Shown piece after piece: positions 24,140-34,842 of a DNA stretch of 64,000 nucleotides (position 1 is the first letter of the stretch; each line of letters begins with the position of its first letter). The notes below the pieces were generated by a model. It saw only the letters and a program-made list of their open reading frames with translations. It did no database searches and was not told where the DNA came from. The translations under genes were made by a program, and so were the position numbers. The stretch comes from Alisma plantago-aquatica (Eukaryota > Streptophyta > Magnoliopsida > Alismatales > Alismataceae). The stretch is taken from positions 890,829,835-890,893,834 of the forward strand of contig OY856410.1 in assembly GCA_963693085.1 (NCBI GenBank), written 5' to 3'.

Positions 24140-25057
24140 TTAGCGGCAAAGCAATAGCACTGAAGTTCTTGGTGAATCTCTTATAGTATCCCACCAAACA
24201 CAATAATAGTGCACTTCTATTAGTTTCCTTAGTTTCTCCCACTCTATCACAGATTCAACCTTCTTGGGATCTACATGAACTCCCTCAATAGATATGACAT
24301 GCCCCAGAAAAGTTACCTCCTTCAACCAGAACTCACACTTGCTGAACTTGGCATATAGCTGATGTTGCCTCAACACAGTCAACGACTGATGAAGATGCTG
24401 CTCATGTTGCTGACTATCATGAATGTATATTAGGATGCCATCTATGAAGACCACCACAAGCTGATCAAGAAACAGTCAAAACACTCTATTTATCAAGTCC
24501 GTGAACGTTGTCAATGCATCAGTTAGCCCGAACAACATAACCACGAACTCATAGCAACCATACCTCATCCTAAAATCCAAATTAGGTATGTCATCCTCGT
24601 TGATACTTAGATGGTGATATCCTGACCTCATGTCTATCTTCAAGAACACTCTCTTGCCATGCAACTGATCAAACATGTTGTCTATCCTTGGCAAGGGATA
24701 CTTGATCTTTATCGTTATCTTGTTCAACTGCCTATAGTCTATACACAACCTCATGGACCCATCGTTCTTCTTCAAAAACAACATTGGAGCACCCCATGAT
24801 GACGTACTTGGCCTAATAAAACCTTTATCAAGCAACTCTTGCAACTGTCTCTTCAACTCTGCCATCTCAGCTGGGGCCATCCTGTATAGTGTCTGAGCTA
24901 TCGACTGCATACCTAGGACTAGATTGATCTCAAAGTCTATCTCTTGGAGTGGGGGAACACCAGGGAACTCCTCAGGAAACACATCCTCAAACTCCCTAAC
25001 AACCGACACCTCCTCAATACTAGGTCTCCTTGCCTCAATATCCACTACATGTGCCAA
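24140..25057 (-). pseudogene. Element B reverse transcriptase
   Basis: This is a Ty3/gypsy RT on the minus strand. The stretch 25057-24476 carries [56 protein letters not shown] and [13 protein letters not shown]. After a stop at 24476-24478 the same frame continues to 24140 with the active-site box and HEQHLHQSLTVLRQHQLYAK, then FSKCEFWLKEVTFLGHVIS. The box reads FIDG in place of FIDD (24437-24448), so a catalytic aspartate is lost. It is the best-preserved domain of element B and is diagnostic of the Del/Tekay-type chromovirus group. Confidence 0.9.
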
Positions 25058-25236
25058 GAATGCCTCACAACCCTATCTCAACAATTTCCCTATGACCATC
25101 GCCAACACCAGACACTTTGAAAGAATATTTCTATCCCCTTGGAAGATCCAGGTCTCATCACCATCTACAAACATCACCTACATGGAAACACAATCCAAGA
25201 CCACTCTATACTTCTCTAAGGTATCCATTCCAAGGA

Positions 25237-25500
25237 TTACATTGAATCCATGCATATCAAGTGGTATGAGATCCACTTGTATGTTGTGCACTGAGAAAAA
25301 AATACATAGGAAGGACACACCTCCTGCAAATCTATAGAACTGTCTAATAGGGTTTCTAACAACAAACTATCTCTCCTATGACTAATAGGAAAAAGACAAC
25401 TGTCAAGCACCTCATGAGTGACAAAACAATATGTTGCACCTAGGTCAACCGAAATAGATACGAAGCAAGAAGAAGATAAATAAAAATGAAATAGCTCCAT
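25237..25500 (-). pseudogene. Element B aspartic protease
   Basis: The motif SISVDLGATYCFVTHEVL matches the gypsy protease active site, with DSGAT changed to DLGAT. This domain would cut the Gag-Pol polyprotein. It is in the same frame as gag (26505-26260) but shifted relative to RT, so at least one frameshift lies between 25057 and 25237. Confidence 0.78.
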
Positions 25501-25539
25501 CTGACATGTTACTACTCACGAGTTGACCACCGCCTCCGG

Positions 25540-26600
25540 CTGACTCATGGAGTAGAATCTAGTCGTTGCCTATTGCCACCCCCATCCTCTGCTCCCTTGA
25601 GCAGACGATCCAGCCTCTGATGCTTGCATGTGTCATTGTCCTCTTGCACTACTGAACTGCTACTTCTACCTTGGTTCCTGGGTCACCTCATCATCTCTCA
25701 CTGGGCACTCCCACATGAGGTGTCTTACCTTCCTACACTTGTGGCACACTCTGGTCTCAAAATGTGGCCTAGATGGCCCCATCACTAACATTGACATGGT
25801 GATGTGAGCTCTAGCAGGTGGAAGGATACACCCTCTACCTTTACTCAGTGACCACTGCTTCGGTGAACTAGACCTCTATGGTACTGGCGGTGCAAAAAAC
25901 CTCAACTTCTTAAAACCACCTGACGACTGCCCTTGGAACTATGCATACCTCTTCTTGGTACTCATCTCCCACTTCTCTATCACAGACCTCTCGATACTCC
26001 AAACAAACTCCATGAACGTGGAAAACCTCTCTCAATTCTCCAAAGAAGCCACCGGGGTAGACAACTCAGCGTTCAACCCCTTCTCAAAACATTATATCCT
26101 CTCATCATCCATGGCAGCCATGTGCTGGCATAACTAAAGAAGTTCTATAAACTTAGCCTCATACTCATTGATCAAAATGGATCCCTGTCGGATTTGATCA
26201 AATTGGCTGATCTTCTCATCCAGACAGGTCTCTAGAAAGTAGTGAATGATGAACTCACGTCAGAAATCCTCCCATCCAATAACGACTCCAGTCCTCTTCT
26301 CCTCTTTTATGGCCCACCAATGGCCATCACTCCCCTTCAAAAGATATACTACATGCTTCACCTTATCTTCCTCTAGGATGCTAAGGATCTTGAAGGCTTT
26401 CTCGAGCTCAGGAAGCCAAAGATAAGCATATGCTAGATCAGTCGTCCCAGCATACTCCACCACTCCAACATGGTGAAGCCATTCAAAGGTCTTCCCAATA
26501 CCCAAATATTTTGCATTGGGAACCGGTGCCTTAGGTTATAATGCATACATCATGTTCGCCATATGGGTCATAGTAGCCATGAACTACCCAAAAAGAGACT
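25540..26600 (-). pseudogene. Element B gag with CCHC knuckle
   Basis: The minus-strand retrotransposon gag region includes the capsid-like part (26505-26260: FEWLHHVGVVEYAG, LEEDKVKHVVYLLKG). It continues through YFLETCLDEKISQF-type residues to a nucleocapsid zinc knuckle at 25705-25746, CHKCRKVRHLMWEC, where the usual glycine is arginine. Several in-frame stops interrupt it. It would package element RNA in virus-like particles if intact. Confidence 0.78.
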
Positions 26601-26852
26601 AAAAATAGGGTTTTCAAGCACGATGGGGTCAAACTGGGGAACATAAAGCACTCGATCTTCTTGCACTTGGTTCCTTACACCACCGCCTAGTGCCGCAACA
26701 CTGCTCTTAGCAATGTGTTCTTCATGTTCTCCATACATCTTTAAGCTTTCTTCTTTTTCTACATAAGTAGAAGTCGCTATAAGATAGACTGGAGGATACA
26801 AGAATAGACACAAACCCTAGTCCTAGGTCCCTGTAGAATCAACAAACCTAAA

Positions 26853-26864
26853 GCTCTGATACCA
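26853..26864 (-). promoter_or_regulatory. Primer binding site of element B (tRNA-Met)
   Basis: The minus strand reads TGGTATCAGAGC, complementary to the 3' end of plant initiator methionine tRNA. It lies four bases inside the 5' LTR edge at 26869. This fixes the element's orientation and the LTR boundary. Confidence 0.88.
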
Positions 26865-26868
26865 ACCC

Positions 26869-27788
26869 TATGACGCCACACACCACAAACCATGAGATTA
26901 AAACAAACTCTATAGTGGATTACCAAAAAACACTAAACATTTAAAATTGACTACAATAAGAACCAACATCAGGAAACTTATTATATCATGATCCAGAAAC
27001 TTGCCATCTGAATTTTTAAGCATCATAATTTACAACATGTCCATAGAAGACTACCTATCACATGTAATATCTGTTCATTTACATAAACATGTACAACAAC
27101 CCACTATATACAATAAGGCGCATAGACCAAAAACTTATATCAATAACACCATCGAGGAACATATGTAACTCCTCCAAGGACTCAAGTGTACATGGATGAC
27201 TTTAGGACTCTAACCACAAAAGACCACAAGCAACAATACCAACCTTAGCTACTATTGTCCTCCTTGCTGCTGCTCTGCCTCAGCTGTATGATCTCTACCT
27301 CCTCGTGCATTTCCACATAAAAGATGTGGGAAACCCACAAGGTGAGATTCCAAATTTTGGTGGGAGATATAACTATCCACCAACACTATTATTAACAAAG
27401 ATAACTAAAACAAGTAGATACAAAACTAAGTCAGATGAACAAATTCAGTTAAATGATACATATCTATCAAATTAAGCAAATAAAGCACTACTGGGAACTT
27501 ATTACTGAACAACAGAGCAATCAATAATATAAGAAGGAATACAAAGAATATGTATATTCTCTACCAACTAATATGTACAAAAGCAAGGCAAGGATACAAC
27601 CAATGTTCTCATATTTGATCCTAAGCAAGTATACTACATGAATGATTATGTATTTTATTATTCCCAAAGGATTTGAGTCATATCACCCAAATCCAACCGA
27701 TAACTACTAAGTCAAAATTGGTTCCATACAAGGTCAATGGAAGATCCATAATCCACTACATCATCAAACCTCATGGTCAGTACACAAG
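26869..27788 (-). repeat. Element B 5' LTR, piece 1
   Basis: This is the LTR end nearest the primer binding site. It is homologous to 19457-20375 and stops where element C begins. The last bases before C are ACAAG. Confidence 0.85.
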
Positions 27789-28129
27789 TGTTGGCTAAAT
27801 GGACATCTGTAAATCCCTTTGTTTTGATAATGACAAACATTTCATTCTTGTTAATCTAACATGCTACTTGAGTGTTGCAGGAATAAGGTGGATGACAAAG
27901 CACTAGGGAATCTATATGCTTGAATGATTGTAAATGTCATGAAATGTAATCAATTGTAAACTTGTACAAATATATAATGTACAAGTACTTAGACTTCATG
28001 TAAATCAAGCGTTAGATTTTCCCTAGCTAAACACCACATTTAGATAGGTCATCCCCTTCAACAGTGTCACATTTGCACACTCATACACACACTTAATGTC
28101 TTCAATTGAAACATTGAAATAGGGTCTAT

Positions 28130-28328
28130 CTCGGTCGACAAAATCCTCGACCGAGACACTCTCGGTCGACAAACTTCTCGACCGAGAAAGACCCAAGTAG
28201 CCGTTAGACACAGCTGACAAGGTAGTTGGCAGTTGGAGATAAACATTGCAAACACTTGATCCAGAGAGCCTGTCGGTCGACAAAAGTTCGACCGAGTAGG
28301 TGTCTCGGTCGACCATTTCTCGACCGAG
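28130..28328. repeat. Four-hairpin array in element C 5' LTR
   Basis: Hairpins are at 28130-28155, 28161-28186, 28272-28296 and 28304-28328. Each has an 8-9 bp perfect stem CTCGGTCGA/TCGACCGAG and a 7-8 nt loop of unrelated sequence. All four recur unchanged in the 3' LTR at 35184-35382. Confidence 0.88.
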
Positions 28329-28464
28329 ATGGTCTCTGACAGTAACTGCAGAATTAATTAACTAGCCGTTGTTAAAGCAACTAACTTATATCTAACGACT
28401 AGTTAAGCACTTAGAAACCCCTAGAAAGTGTCTAGAACGTCCTTAAGCACTTGTAGGACATTCC

Positions 28465-28473
28465 TATAAAAAG
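28465..28473 (+). promoter_or_regulatory. TATA box of element C 5' LTR
   Basis: TATAAAAAG lies about 137 bases downstream of the last hairpin. The same box is at 35519-35527 in the 3' LTR. Confidence 0.65.
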
Positions 28474-29212
28474 GACATGCCTTAGGACACCTAAACTTAC
28501 TTGATTCCACACTTGAGCAATCTTTGAGCATACATTTACATTGAGCAATCTATTTGTGAGCAATTAAGCATATTGGCAACTAGCTACTTCTTCTCTCAGC
28601 TCAAATTTCGTGTCCTATAGGCTAGCATCTCCTATCCACAACAATCACAATTCCATACACATTGGTTAGGAGATCTATACACTTGATCTAGGCAAATGAA
28701 GCCTTGTGCTTCAAAGGATAAGTTGTAATTTCCATTTTCCTTTCTTGTTCACTATTATTGTTTGTACTCTCCTTGCTACTCCTAGGTTGGAGACTGTGGA
28801 TTGGAGAGGTTGGAAGATCTTCTTGGTGAAGAAGGGGACCTTGAACTACTTCAAGAAGGCTGGTGCAACGGGAGGTTACTTCTAAAGAGGAAGTCTACTT
28901 CAAGGGGGAGCTTGGAGTTACTTCAAGAAGGCTACCTCGGGTTGGTGCATGTACTTCAAGTGAAGGCTGTTCAAGGGGTGTAAGAAAGTATTGTATTTTG
29001 TGTAAATCCTTGTGAAGGTAATAAAATTAATACTTTCAAAATCCCAGTTGGGTAAGCAACCGGGTAGTGGACTAACAATCTTAGTATTTGCTAAGATTGG
29101 AACCACTCTAAACACTTGTCTCCTTCTTCCATTTTCAATTGTGGTTGTTTGAGTTAAATAATTGTTAAAATAATTTAAAAACTCTATTCACCCCCCTCTA
29201 GTGTTTTTCAAT

Positions 29213-29224
29213 TGGTATCAGAGC
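29213..29224 (+). promoter_or_regulatory. Primer binding site of element C (tRNA-Met)
   Basis: TGGTATCAGAGC, two bases after the 5' LTR, is complementary to the 3' end of initiator methionine tRNA. It would prime minus-strand synthesis. Confidence 0.93.
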
Positions 29225-29257
29225 AGTCTTCAAGGAACCCTAACAAGGTCTTGAAGA

Positions 29258-30970
29258 ATGGGTGACGGGGTGCTTAACAACCTTAACCTTGAAGGGACAC
29301 TTGTTGCTAGACCTCCAGCGTTTGATGGAACAAACTACACATATTGGAAGAGAAGGATGCAGTTATACTTCCAAGGCATCAATTGGGACTTATGGAGGAT
29401 GGTGTCAACCCCATACGAGCTTCCTCAAACACAATATGCAGAGTGGGATGCAAATACGGTAAAGTTGGCTCAAATGAATGCCAAAGCTGTAAGCATTTTA
29501 TATTCTTCAATTTCAGTAGGAGAATTTAATAGGATATCAAACTGGGACACAGCCTATGACATTTGGCATAGACTGTCCATAACTTATGAAGGTACAGTTC
29601 AAGTCAAGAATTCTAAGATTAGCATGCTTAAACAAAAGTTTGAACACTTTCATATGGATCCAAATGAATCTATTAGTGAAATGTTTGCAAAATTCTCTTC
29701 TATTGTTAATGGTTTAAATGCCCTAGGAAAAACTGTTCTTGAAGAAGATCAGGTATCAAAAATCCTTCGATCACTTCCTCCTAAATACAAGCCAAAGGTG
29801 ACAGCCATTGAAGAAGCTAATGACCTCACTCGACTGAAAATGGAGCAACTCATAGGCAATCTAGAAGCTCATGAAGCAACCCTAGAAGAGGAAGAAAGAA
29901 GAGAACGTGAACTTCAGCAAGGAAAGAAGAAGGATGTGGCTCTAAAAGCTTCAAAGATAATCACACCAGAAAGTGAGGAGTCAAGTGAAGAAGAATGAGA
30001 AGAAGCCTTGATTGTCAATGGTAAGAAATATAAAAGATTTAAATCTAACAAAATTTCTAGTTCTTCTTCTTCTCCTCCTAGGTGCTTTGAGTGTGGAAAG
30101 AAAGGACATTTCAAAAATGAATGTCCTAAAGAAAAGAAAGGAAAGAAAAGCTCACACAAGAAGAAGGGAGAAAAAGCCTATAAAGCTGCATGGGACGAGT
30201 CAAGTGAAAGTGAAAGCGGAGAAGAAAAGGTGGAATTTCTAATGGCAAGAGAAGATGATGAAGACTCTCAAGAGGTAAGCCTACTTGATCTTCCTAAAGA
30301 AGAGTTAATTACTAGTCTACAAGAAACTCAAGATAAGTATGTTGATGTCAAGAAGAAACTAAAGAAGGTTATCAAAACAAATGATGAGCTATATGCTAAA
30401 TTAAATGATCTCTCTTCTGAAAAGAACAACATTGATCTTGAGAATTTATCTTTAAAAACATCTTTAAATGACTGCACTTAAAAGCTACTCACTCTAGAAA
30501 CAAACGTTGATCTTCTCTCTCAAGAAAAGACTGAATTGTTAGCTAAACTAAAAGATTTTCAGACTCAACCAATTCTGTGTAACCATCTAGACTATGACAA
30601 TGTTGTAAAAGAAAGAGACTCCCTATTATCTGATTTAGATCAAGCAAGAAAAGATTTACACAAGAAGATGGATGACATTGCTAAGCTACAAAGAAACCTA
30701 CATGAGTTAAGAAGAAAAGATATCCTTGACAACATTCTAAAAGCCTCCTCTAGTTTCAATGGAAGAAAAGGATTAGGATATGCTCCAAAGAAAAATCAAC
30801 CCCAAAGAACTCATACTATGTTTGTACCTAAGAACACAATTCCTAGAAAGAGAAATGAAGTTGACTGTATTACTTGTCATTTTTTTCTACGTCTTAGACA
30901 TTATTCATTTTCATGCCCTTATAAGACCAAGGATTCCTACTTAGTTTGGGTCCCAAAACCCCAAACTTAG
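29258..30970 (+). pseudogene. Element C gag
   Basis: The copia Gag starts at the ATG at 29258, 34 bases after the primer binding site, and one frame runs to TAG at 30968-30970. The N-terminus (VARPPAFDGTNYTYWKRRM) and the following helical region (about residues 70-210, MLKQKFEHFHMDPNESISEM) are the UBN2-type capsid-like domain. A CCHC knuckle, CFECGKKGHFKNEC, is at 30083-30124. A lysine/glutamate-rich coiled-coil stretch and a degenerate second knuckle (30866-30916) follow. Two premature stops interrupt the frame: TGA at 29996-29998 before the knuckle and TAA at 30479-30481. The first product would be 246 residues without RNA-binding knuckle. Gag would form virus-like particles in the cytoplasm. 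Confidence 0.9.
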
Positions 30971-31365
30971 TAGAGTCGAATGCAATTCAGTTGAGATATG
31001 ATCAAACGCTCAATTTTGCAATTTATATTGTCTTATCTCAACTTAATAAAAGGTTTCATGCATTATGGTAATTTTCTGAACTGATGTAATGAAATAGAAA
31101 TTTAGTTGGTCGAAGCATTGTCGACCGAAAATATAATCGGTCGAACTATTGTCGACCGACCAGATGCCTGTAACAAATCAAAATCAACATCAACTATTTC
31201 GGTCGAAAGTTGGTCAACCGAGCAGAATATCTGTTTTTCTTTGTTCTTAATTTGCAATACAGCAACCTTCTCGATCGACAATTAGTCGACCGAGAAAGAT
31301 GTCGGTCGAACAAATATCGACCGACTGAAGTTCTGAATCAGAATTTTTATATAGTCTGTACTTAA
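30971..31365. repeat. Gag-pol spacer with five hairpins
   Basis: This stretch lies between the gag stop and the protease frame. It has no clear coding homology but holds five hairpins at 31106-31128, 31137-31159, 31199-31221, 31270-31294 and 31301-31325. The arms are variants of TCGGTCGA/TCGACCGA and every loop is 7 nt (AGCATTG, ACTATTG, CAATTAG and ACAAATA, for example). The arms are the same as those in the LTR hairpins. The protease frame begins after it, and the reading frame changes across it. Confidence 0.85.
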
Positions 31366-32028
31366 ATGCTTCTAACCATATCAGACCATCACATGGGTAC
31401 CAAAATCTACATTTTAATGCAGGATTGGGTGGTCGACAGTGGATGTTCCAAACACATAACCGGAAACAAGGATGCATTTCAAACTTTTGAAGAAAAGAAG
31501 AGTGGAACAGTCACTTTTGGAGATAACGGTAAAGGTGAAATCGTTGGAATTGGTAACATTGGTACAAACCTCGAAATAAAGAATGTTCTACTCGTTGATG
31601 GTTTGCACCATAACTTAATAAGTGTGAGTCAATTATGTGATAGTGGCTATGATGTTTTATTTAACAAAACCTGCTGCAAATTATTAATAGAAAACACTAC
31701 AAATGTTGTCTATGAAGGAAAAAGAGTTGGAAATCTTTATATTCTTAGACCTAACTCTATGAAATATGTAGTAGGAAAATGCTTGCTTGCAAATGAAAAT
31801 ACTTTACAACTATGGCATAAAAAGCTAGGACATGCTAGTTCACATGTTATCAAAAAGTTAGTGAAATATGATCTTGTTCGCGGTTTGCCTACTTTATCCT
31901 TTGATCAAGTTGAAAATTGTGAACCATGTACATTGGGAAAGCAAACAAAAACCTCTTTTAAACCTAAACATGTACTTAGCACCAGTAGATCTTTAGAATT
32001 AATTCATATGGATTTATTGGACCCATGA
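31366..32028 (+). pseudogene. Element C protease and GAG-pre-integrase
   Basis: The retropepsin active site is VVDSGCSKHITGN, with the catalytic aspartate at 31435-31437. It is followed by VTFGDNGKGEIVGIG and VDGLHHNLISVSQLCDSGY. The integrase zinc region comes next: LWHKKLGHASSHV, then CEPCTLGKQTKTSF, a HHCC finger. The frame hits TGA at 32026-32028 in the LELIHMDLLDP stretch. Integrase continues in another frame from 32025, consistent with a one-base loss just before. The start shown is only the first in-frame ATG; in related elements protease is part of one Gag-Pol chain. Confidence 0.9.
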
Positions 32029-32321
32029 GGACAAAATCTATTGGTGGCAAAAGATATTGTTTTGTTATTGTTGATGATTATAGTAGATATACATGGGTAC
32101 ATTTTATTGCAACCAAAGATGATACTATTCATATTTTTATAAAATTTTGTTCCATGATTGAAAATCTATTACAAAGCAAAATATGTACCATTAGAAGTGA
32201 TCATGGTGGAGAATTTGAAAATCATGTATTTGAAGAATTTTGCACATCTCAAGGGTACACTCACAATTTCTCTGCTCCACGCACTCCACAACAAAATGGT
32301 ATAGTTGAAAGGAAAAATTGA
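32025..32321 (+). pseudogene. Element C integrase core
   Basis: DDE integrase catalytic core of the rve type: VIVDDYSRYTWVHF carries the first aspartate, RSDHGGEFENH the second, and NGIVERKN the glutamate region. It would insert element cDNA into chromosomes. The TGA at 32319-32321 directly after ERKN truncates it; the same frame continues to RT. It sits in a different frame from protease. Confidence 0.9.
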
Positions 32322-32333
32322 TCACTACAAGAA

Positions 32334-33983
32334 ATGGCTAGAACTATGATGCTCGAACATAACACACCCAAAACCTTTTGGGCTGAAGCTGTAAACACCG
32401 CATGCTATGTGTTAAATAGAGTAACTGTTCACTCTCATTTGAAGAAAACTCCATATGAAATAATACATTCTAAGAAACCTAGAGTTGACTATTTTCATAC
32501 CTTTGGATCTACATGCTATATCTTAAATACCAAAGATGATAGAGATAAGTTTGATTCTAAATCCCACAAAGCATTCTTTTTGGGATATTCTACCTCTAGC
32601 AAAGCATTTAGAGTCTACAACACTATCTCTAGAAAAGTTGAGGAATCTATTCATGTCTCTTTTCATGAAGAGTCCAAATCAGAAAATCTAGAAATAATTG
32701 ATCTTACTAATCAATTCGAAAACTTACACATACCAAATGATAGTGAGAAAGATACTACAAACAATAACCAAGCTGAAACACAACCTATACCTAGACTTAT
32801 TAAGGATCATCCTCAAGAATTAATTATTGGAAATCCAAATGATAAAGTAAAAACTCAATCTTCCTTTAAGGATGTCGCAAACATGGCTTTTGTTTCTATC
32901 ATTGAACCTAAGAAGATATATGAATCTCTTAAAGATGATTATTGGATAATAGCAATGCAAGAAGAATTAAACCAATTCACAAAAAATGATGTATGGGATT
33001 TAGTTCCTAAACCACAAGATAAAACCATCATTGGAACTAAATGTGTTTTTAGGAATAAGCTAAATGAGGCAGGAGAAGTAATAAGGAACAAAGCTCAGTT
33101 AGTAGCACAAGGATATAATCAACAAGAAGGAATAGACTTTGATGAAACGTATGCACCAGTAGCTAGACTTGAAGCTATTAGAATGTTACTAGCTATTTCT
33201 ACACATAAAAACATCAAACTCTACCAAATGGATGTAAAAAGTGCATTTCTAAACGGAATCATTCAAGAAGAAGTATATGTTGCCCAACCACCCGGCTTTG
33301 AAATACCGGAAAAAGGTGACTATGTTTATAAACTTAAGAAAGCACTTTATGGTTTAAAACAAGCACCTAGGAACTGGTATGAAAGGATCAAGACATATCT
33401 TTTTGATAATGGTTTTTCTATTGGAAATTCAGATCCTACTTTATTTTTCAAAACATATACATCTGATTTTCTAGTTGTTCAAATATATGTTGATGACATT
33501 ATTTTTGGAGCTTCAAATGAATCATTGTGCACACAATTTAGTGACATTATGCAAAAAGAATTTGAAATGAGCCTCATGGGTGAACTAACCTTCTTTCTTT
33601 GTTTCCAAATTAAACAAACGCCTGCTGGGATTTTTATAAGCCAAGAAAAGTATACTAAAGAACTCTTAAAACGTTTTGGGATGGATCAATGCAAACATGC
33701 TACTACTCCTATGGCCACTTCTACTAAAATTGATAAGGATGAAAATGGGGAACCTATTGATGATTCCTTATATAGAGCCATGATTGGTAGTTTGCTTTAC
33801 TTAACTTCTTCTAGACCGGACATCATGTTTTCCGTTGGTCTTTGTGCTCGATTTCAATTACAACCTATGCACTCTCATTTTCAAGCAGTTAAACGAATTC
33901 TTCGATACTTAGCCGGCACTATACTTAGCTGGCACTACATGTTTTGGTTTATGGTATCCAAAAGGACAATCCTTGGATTTTAA
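32334..33983 (+). pseudogene. Element C integrase C-terminus and reverse transcriptase
   Basis: This is the longest open stretch in the window, 549 residues. Integrase ends with [17 protein letters not shown] and a GKR-like region ([16 protein letters not shown]). After a linker, RT begins near residue 200 ([16 protein letters not shown]) and contains [38 protein letters not shown] and the active site IYVDDIIFG (YVDD at 33486-33497). [14 protein letters not shown] and [15 protein letters not shown] follow. The catalytic aspartates are intact. The frame derails at 33905-33936, where a 16-bp tandem duplication shifts reading, and it ends after about 20 wrong residues, just before RNase H. Confidence 0.93.
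33905..33936 (+). repeat. 16-bp tandem duplication in element C pol
   Basis: Two adjacent copies, ATACTTAGCCGGCACT and ATACTTAGCTGGCACT, differ at one base. Sixteen extra bases shift the frame by one between RT and RNase H. Confidence 0.9.
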
Positions 33984-34473
33984 AGCTTATACTGATGTTG
34001 ATTATGCTGGTTGTCGACTTGATCGCAAGAGCACTAGTGGTGGCTGTTTCTTGTTAGGGAGAGCTTTAGTATCTTGGTTTAGCAAGAAACAAAACACGGT
34101 TGCCCTTTCTACAACTGAAGCTGAATATATGGCAGCCAGATCTTGTTGTGCTCAAGTGCTTTATATGCAACAAGTATTAAATGATTATGGTTTTATTCTT
34201 TCATCTATACCTATCTTTTGTGACAACACAAGTGCTATAAACTTAGCACACAATCCTATTTTACACAGCAGAGCTAAACATATTGAAATCCGTCATCACT
34301 TTTTAAGGGATCATATTTCTAAAAATCATGTTTCCCTTCATCATGTTGATACGGAAGATCAATTGGCTGATATTTTTACAAAACCGCTTCCACTAGACCA
34401 ATTCAACAAAATAAGGAAGCAATTGCTTATCACTTCTTTGGAAGATGTTTTCTTTGATATTTGTGCTTCTTAA
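33973..34473 (+). pseudogene. Element C RNase H
   Basis: The copia RNase H domain has YTDVDYAGCRLDRKSTSGG, LSTTEAEYMAARSCCAQ, CDNTSAINLAHNPILHSRAKHIEIRHHFLRDH in sequence (three separate conserved blocks) and the closing ADIFTKPLPLDQFNKIR. It would remove template RNA during cDNA synthesis. The stop TAA is at 34471-34473. It is one base out of frame with RT because of the duplication at 33905-33936. The domain itself has no internal stop. Confidence 0.93.
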
Positions 34474-34828
34474 CAATGTCGTTTATTTGCATCATTTTGG
34501 CTTTTAATGGACATCTTTGTTGGGACATCTAATTAAGGGGGAGTTTTATTTTTAACGGATATTTTTTTTGAAATGACAAAGGGGGAGAAATAAATATAAA
34601 ACTTAGTAATTGTGCAAAACTCAATCAATGAGTTTCATAAACTCTTGGCTTTACATTGAAAGTTGCTATATTCCCTAAAGAATTGGATTTCATGTTCCAT
34701 AATTCATGGAAAATAATAAGCACACATTTTATAAACAAGAGAAGAAATTCACAAAGGTAATCTTCAGGTATGAAACTCACATGTTTTATATTTTCTTATT
34801 TTATATTTAGGAAATGTTTGTCATCTTC

Positions 34829-34840
34829 AAAAAGGGGGAG
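34829..34840 (+). promoter_or_regulatory. Polypurine tract of element C
   Basis: AAAAAGGGGGAG lies two bases before the TG of the 3' LTR. Two further purine tracts sit upstream (AAGGGGGAG at 34535-34543, AAAGGGGGAG at 34578-34587), a multiplicity seen in SIRE-type elements. Confidence 0.88.
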
Positions 34841-34842
34841 AT

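Larger units (their letters stand above)
27789..29210 (+). repeat. Element C 5' LTR
   Basis: 1422 bp, TG...CA ends. It holds four hairpins (28130-28328), a TATA box at 28465, a purine-rich repeat region (28800-28980) and AATAAA at 29020. It ends at GTGTTTTTCA just before the primer binding site. Its small open frames on the minus strand (28316-28023) are recurrent in the other LTR and are not genes. Confidence 0.93.

Noticed and set aside
28023..28316. 97-residue minus-strand open frame, repeated at 35077-35370
   Set aside because: It lies in both LTRs of element C and is repeated only because the LTR is; it is composed of the hairpin array.
28130..28328. CRISPR-like repeat array
   Set aside because: Arms are inverted within each unit, spacing is irregular, and the context is a plant LTR; no CRISPR features.
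32323..32334. CACTACAAGAAA, resembling a CACTA terminal repeat
   Set aside because: It is integrase coding sequence of element C; no partner terminus or 3-bp duplication.
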